Shown here: piece by piece, positions 6,539 to 8,121 of the stretch
Position numbering within the stretch: the stretch's first letter is position 1
Layout of the letters: the number at the start of each line of letters is the position of its first letter
NCBI GenBank assembly: GCA_002507085.1
Contig: DAYW01000010.1
Span: 27,181-35,301 of the forward strand
Reading direction: 5' to 3'
DNA: 8,121 nt
Source of the DNA: an archaeon UBA168
Lineage (GTDB): Archaea > Thermoproteota > Thermoprotei_A > Marsarchaeales > UBA168
Program-made: the position numbers and the translations under genes
The notes under the pieces: model-generated
The model's database searches: none
Seen by the model: only the letters and a program-made list of their open reading frames with translations
Told to the model about the DNA's origin: nothing

Positions 6539-6575
6539 AAAAACATAGCCCGGTGTCATTTAACCTTATTCCCAA

Positions 6576-6586
6576 CATTTTTTCCG
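6576..6586 (-). promoter_or_regulatory. Candidate TATA-like box for psmB
   Basis: On the minus strand this reads CGGAAAAAATG, with the A-run centred about 22 nt before the ATG at 6559. A second candidate, GGTTAAAT (6558-6565), is centred about 22-23 nt before the ATG at 6538, a spacing like that of rtcB. The two boxes pair with the two possible psmB starts, so the sequence alone does not settle the start. Confidence 0.35.
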
Positions 6587-6744
6587 CATGACATCATCTT
6601 CGCGCTAAAAGCTCGGTGCCGCGCTTCAGCGGCTGACATCCCGGAGCGAAGGGCGACCGCTGGGCAGTTGTTGCACGCGCAAATACAAATAGGAATCCAC
6701 GTAGGCGTGAGCTTGTCCCCATCTTGGCAGTAAAAACTGCGCTC

Positions 6745-6770
6745 TAACGCGGCCGGCTAACGCGGTCGGC
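6745..6770. repeat. 13-nt tandem direct repeat (two units)
   Basis: TAACGCGGCCGGC (6745-6757) is followed directly by TAACGCGGTCGGC (6758-6770), differing at one base. It lies between the 3' hairpin of the FAD oxidoreductase gene and the rest of the spacer. It looks like a local duplication; no protein-binding site is recognised. Confidence 0.7.
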
Positions 6771-6774
6771 GCGT

Positions 6775-6789
6775 GAAAAGCAGCTTTTC
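6775..6789 (-). terminator. Hairpin at the 3' end of the FAD oxidoreductase gene
   Basis: GAAAAG (6775-6780) and CTTTTC (6784-6789) form a perfect 6-bp stem with a 3-nt loop, starting nine bases after the TAG at 6799-6801. The stem itself carries a U-tract in the minus-strand RNA, and a second run of five T occurs at 6732-6736. Termination here is likely but not proven. Confidence 0.4.
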
Positions 6790-6798
6790 CCTATTTAG

Positions 6799-7767
6799 CT
6801 ATGCCCCTCTCAAGAACGCATCTATGGCCTTCGCCGCCTTTAGCCCACTTGCCAGCGCATTCCCTATAAACGAAGGGCCCGTTACGAGGTCTCCTGCCGC
6901 AAAAACCGATCTACGTGTAGTCATCATGTTATCGTCAGTCACTGGCCTTCCGCCATCCATCTTAATGCCAAGCTTATCAACGCAACCAGGAGGCGTCCTC
7001 TCCTCTCCTATGGCCACCAAAAGAAAGTCCAACGGGAAGATCTGGGCGCTGCCAGGGACGAACTCAGGAACGTTACCCCTCATATTGACGTTCCAAACTT
7101 CAACCGCCTCCACTCTCTTTGTCCCCATGACGCGCGTTACCAGCGATCTCTCGAATACCTTTATGCCCTTCTTACTCACGGCTTCCCATTCAGCATGCGC
7201 CTCCGACTCCCTGATCGTTCTCCTGTAGAAAACGTATATCTGATCGGTCCACTTCATGGCCTCTATGACGGCGTCCACGGCCGTGTAGCCACCGCCCATT
7301 ATGCCTACCCTGCCGTAAAGCCTTCTAACATTCGTCGAAAAGCCCATCCTGTACTTCGCGTTGTCCACAAGCAGGTCAAGCGCACTTATGACCCCTTCCA
7401 GATTTGCCCCTGGGGCGTTAAGGCTTCTTGCCCTCCATGTTCCCGTAGCCAACAGCGTGGCATCATGAGTCTCTATGATGCCTTCCAGCGCGGTTGAGTC
7501 AACCCTTGTGCCCAAGTGAAACCGAACTCCTGCGGCCTTAAGCTCCTCAATGCCTTCAATTACCCCTTTCTTGGGTAACCTTTCCTCTGGAATTCCGAAT
7601 AGAAGAAGCCCTCCTGCCTCCGGCAGCGCGTCGTAAACGTCCAGCTGGTAGCCCTTGCAGTAAAGGTACCCCGCCGCTCCGAGGCCCGCAACCCCGGCTC
7701 CTACTATGGCCACCTTTTTGCCGGTGGACGCAACAGAGCCAGCACGGCATGCGAGAATAAATTTCAC
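6799..7767 (-). CDS. FAD/NAD(P)-dependent oxidoreductase, GltD-like without Fe-S domain
   Basis: This 322-residue protein belongs to the flavoprotein family that includes the small subunit of glutamate synthase (GltD) and NfnB-type transhydrogenase subunits. It has an FAD-binding Rossmann motif VGAGVAGLGAAGYL (22-35) followed by PEAGGLLLFGIP (49-60), an LLATGTW strand (105-111), a second dinucleotide motif GIMGGGYTAVDAV (155-167) with YRR (181-183) that could bind the NADPH 2'-phosphate, and the C-terminal FAD motif VFAAGDLVTGPSFIG (288-302). The Cys-rich N-terminal iron-sulfur domain of GltD is absent: only 17 residues precede the Rossmann strand. Short forms like this are common in archaea and their electron acceptor is often unknown. 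The start is a GTG at 7767, about 28 nt from a TATA-like box. It looks monocistronic. No glutamate synthase large subunit is in view, so I do not call it gltD. Confidence 0.85.
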   Translation of the reverse strand: MKFILACRAGSVASTGKKVAIVGAGVAGLGAAGYLYCKGYQLDVYDALPEAGGLLLFGIPEERLPKKGVIEGIEELKAAGVRFHLGTRVDSTALEGIIETHDATLLATGTWRARSLNAPGANLEGVISALDLLVDNAKYRMGFSTNVRRLYGRVGIMGGGYTAVDAVIEAMKWTDQIYVFYRRTIRESEAHAEWEAVSKKGIKVFERSLVTRVMGTKRVEAVEVWNVNMRGNVPEFVPGSAQIFPLDFLLVAIGEERTPPGCVDKLGIKMDGGRPVTDDNMMTTRRSVFAAGDLVTGPSFIGNALASGLKAAKAIDAFLRGA

Positions 7768-7790
7768 CTTACGATTTAGCTTAAAGCGTT

Positions 7791-7800
7791 ATTTAAATTT
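7791..7800 (-). promoter_or_regulatory. TATA-like box for the FAD oxidoreductase gene
   Basis: ATTTAAATTT is a strong A+T-rich, partly palindromic element centred about 28 nt before the GTG at 7767. The purine-rich GGGAAAAA just upstream on the minus strand may serve as a BRE. The predicted start site lies 1-3 nt before the GTG, so the mRNA has almost no leader. Confidence 0.6.
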
Positions 7801-7861
7801 TTTCCCTTGAGCCAAATGCAACTTAATTCACAGTTATGAAACAGTCCTAACAAATCAAGCA

Positions 7862-7936
7862 CGGGCCCACAGGGATTTGAACCCTGGACCAACGGCTCCG
7901 GAGGCCGTTGCTCTATCCATGCTGAGCTATGGGCCC
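7862..7936 (-). tRNA. tRNA-Arg (anticodon CCG)
   Basis: The minus strand folds as a complete tRNA: a 7-bp acceptor stem GGGCCCA/TGGGCCC, a D stem GCTC/GAGC with a 10-nt loop, an anticodon stem ACGGC/GCCGT around the loop CTCCGGA, a 5-nt variable region, and a T stem CAGGG/CCCTG with the loop TTCAAAT. The anticodon CCG reads the Arg codon CGG. The discriminator base is G (7862). No intron is present and CCA is not encoded, so CCA must be added after transcription. Confidence 0.97.
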
Positions 7937-7946
7937 AAGTGATAGG

Positions 7947-7999
7947 AAGGGCCGTTCAAAAGTCTTCCCATCGAATGCAGGACAGAAGACGCGGCCCTT
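7947..7999. repeat. Nested inverted repeat upstream of tRNA-Arg
   Basis: AAGGGCCG (7947-7954) pairs with CGGCCCTT (7992-7999) as an 8-bp outer stem, and GTCTTC (7962-7967) pairs with GAAGAC (7985-7990) as a 6-bp inner stem. They are separated by a 7-nt bulge on one side and one base on the other, with a 17-nt terminal loop. On the minus strand the inner stem is followed by TTTT, so it could end the transcript of the gene entering from the right. It also surrounds the tRNA TATA-like box. A structured RNA or a regulator-binding site are alternatives. Confidence 0.6.
7955..7962 (-). promoter_or_regulatory. Candidate TATA-like box for tRNA-Arg
   Basis: On the minus strand CTTTTGAA is centred about 22 nt upstream of the tRNA 5' end at 7936. 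It is the only A+T-rich element at a suitable distance. It falls in the unpaired 7-nt bulge of the inverted repeat at 7947-7999. Confidence 0.4.
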
Positions 8000-8030
8000 G
8001 AGCACCTCAAACCCAAGATGTAAATGATGA

Positions 8031-8052
8031 ATCAAGAGCGATATCAAGAGCG
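8031..8052. repeat. Short direct repeat duplicating a stop codon
   Basis: ATCAAGAGCG occurs at 8031-8040 and again at 8043-8052, a 12-nt period (exactly four codons). In the minus-strand reading frame entering from the window edge each copy ends in TCT TGA, so a small tandem duplication has placed two in-frame stops four codons apart. Confidence 0.6.
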
Positions 8053-8121
8053 GCCTACTTCGCCAAAGCCCAACTGCCTCAAAAGGGAAGCCTCGCTGGC
8101 TTCGACTTGCTCATGAGCCTT
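8044..8121 (-). CDS. Probable C-terminal end of an unidentified protein (partial)
   Basis: A minus-strand frame is open from the window edge for 25 codons and stops at TGA (8044-8046). It encodes a plausible helical, acidic C-terminus with SEASLLRQLGFGEVG near its end. The other two minus-strand frames close sooner, and the long structured spacer with the tRNA promoter begins right after this stop. I do not recognise the family, and 25 codons are too few to prove coding. Confidence 0.35.
   Translation of the reverse strand, partial: KAHEQVEASEASLLRQLGFGEVGRS

Larger units (their letters stand above)
6560..6798. other. Intergenic region upstream of psmB with hairpins and a short open frame
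   Basis: This 239-nt stretch lies between the 3' end of the FAD oxidoreductase gene and psmB, both on the minus strand. It holds a hairpin CAGCGG (6627-6632)/CCGCTG (6657-6662), a perfect GCAGT-AAAA-ACTGC hairpin (6727-6740), a 13-nt tandem repeat (6745-6770) and a TATA-like element, minus strand TATTTGTATTT, at 6682-6692. A minus-strand frame is open for about 66 codons and ends in TGA at 6556-6558, overlapping the upstream psmB ATG as ATGA. Its only ATG (6639) leaves 27 codons. I cannot assign a function; a small RNA, leader peptide or plain promoter region are all possible. Confidence 0.45.

Noticed and set aside
8018..8060. ATGATGA at 8024-8030 as the C box of a C/D sRNA
   Set aside because: No CUGA D box follows at a guide-length distance, and no C'/D' pair is seen.
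1..8121. CRISPR arrays, insertion sequences, transposases or phage genes
   Set aside because: No regularly spaced repeats, terminal inverted repeats with target duplications, or transposase or integrase motifs were found on either strand; the region looks like chromosomal housekeeping DNA.

Overview
This window is archaeal, most likely from a thermophilic member of the TACK group (Thermoproteota and relatives). The evidence is archaeal-type uL2 and uS19, TATA-like boxes placed so that several mRNAs would be leaderless or nearly so, an RtcB-archease pair, a proteasome beta subunit of the crenarchaeal non-catalytic type, and a free-standing threonyl-tRNA synthetase editing domain like those of crenarchaea with split ThrRS. 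I cannot name a genus. Gene density is high: genes overlap by 4 nt or sit 4-25 nt apart, and base composition looks even throughout.

Layout, left to right. (1) 1-827 (+): the end of a ribosomal protein operon, a 5'-truncated rpl2 then rps19. It ends at a T-rich tract instead of continuing into rpl22. (2) 828-1024: a convergent spacer without a convincing gene. (3) 1025-2298 (-): an operon of a NucS/EndoMS-family protein that has lost two of its three main catalytic residues, and a stand-alone ThrRS editing domain; the genes overlap as TTGA. (4) 2299-2386: a short divergent promoter region. (5) 2387-4245 (+): rtcB and archease, overlapping as ATGA. (6) 4250-6538/6559 (-): an operon psmB (Thr1 replaced by Ala), translin/Trax-like nuclease, mtnA; it converges on archease with only 4 nt between stop codons. 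(7) 6560-6798: a G+C-rich, hairpin-rich spacer. (8) 6799-7767 (-): a GltD-like FAD/NAD(P) oxidoreductase without the N-terminal iron-sulfur domain. (9) 7862-7936 (-): tRNA-Arg(CCG). (10) 7937-8121: a nested inverted repeat around the tRNA promoter and probably the last 25 codons of another minus-strand gene.

Much of the window concerns RNA and protein quality control: tRNA ligation (RtcB and archease), Ser-tRNA(Thr) proofreading, a translin-type RNase with intact acidic residues, and a proteasome subunit. The main surprises are two proteins that keep their family fold but lack catalytic residues: NucS (the Glu and Lys of the nuclease site become Leu and Thr) and the proteasome beta (Thr1 becomes Ala, Ser129 becomes Asn). 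The second fits a known class of structural beta subunits. The first is the stronger candidate for an undescribed role.
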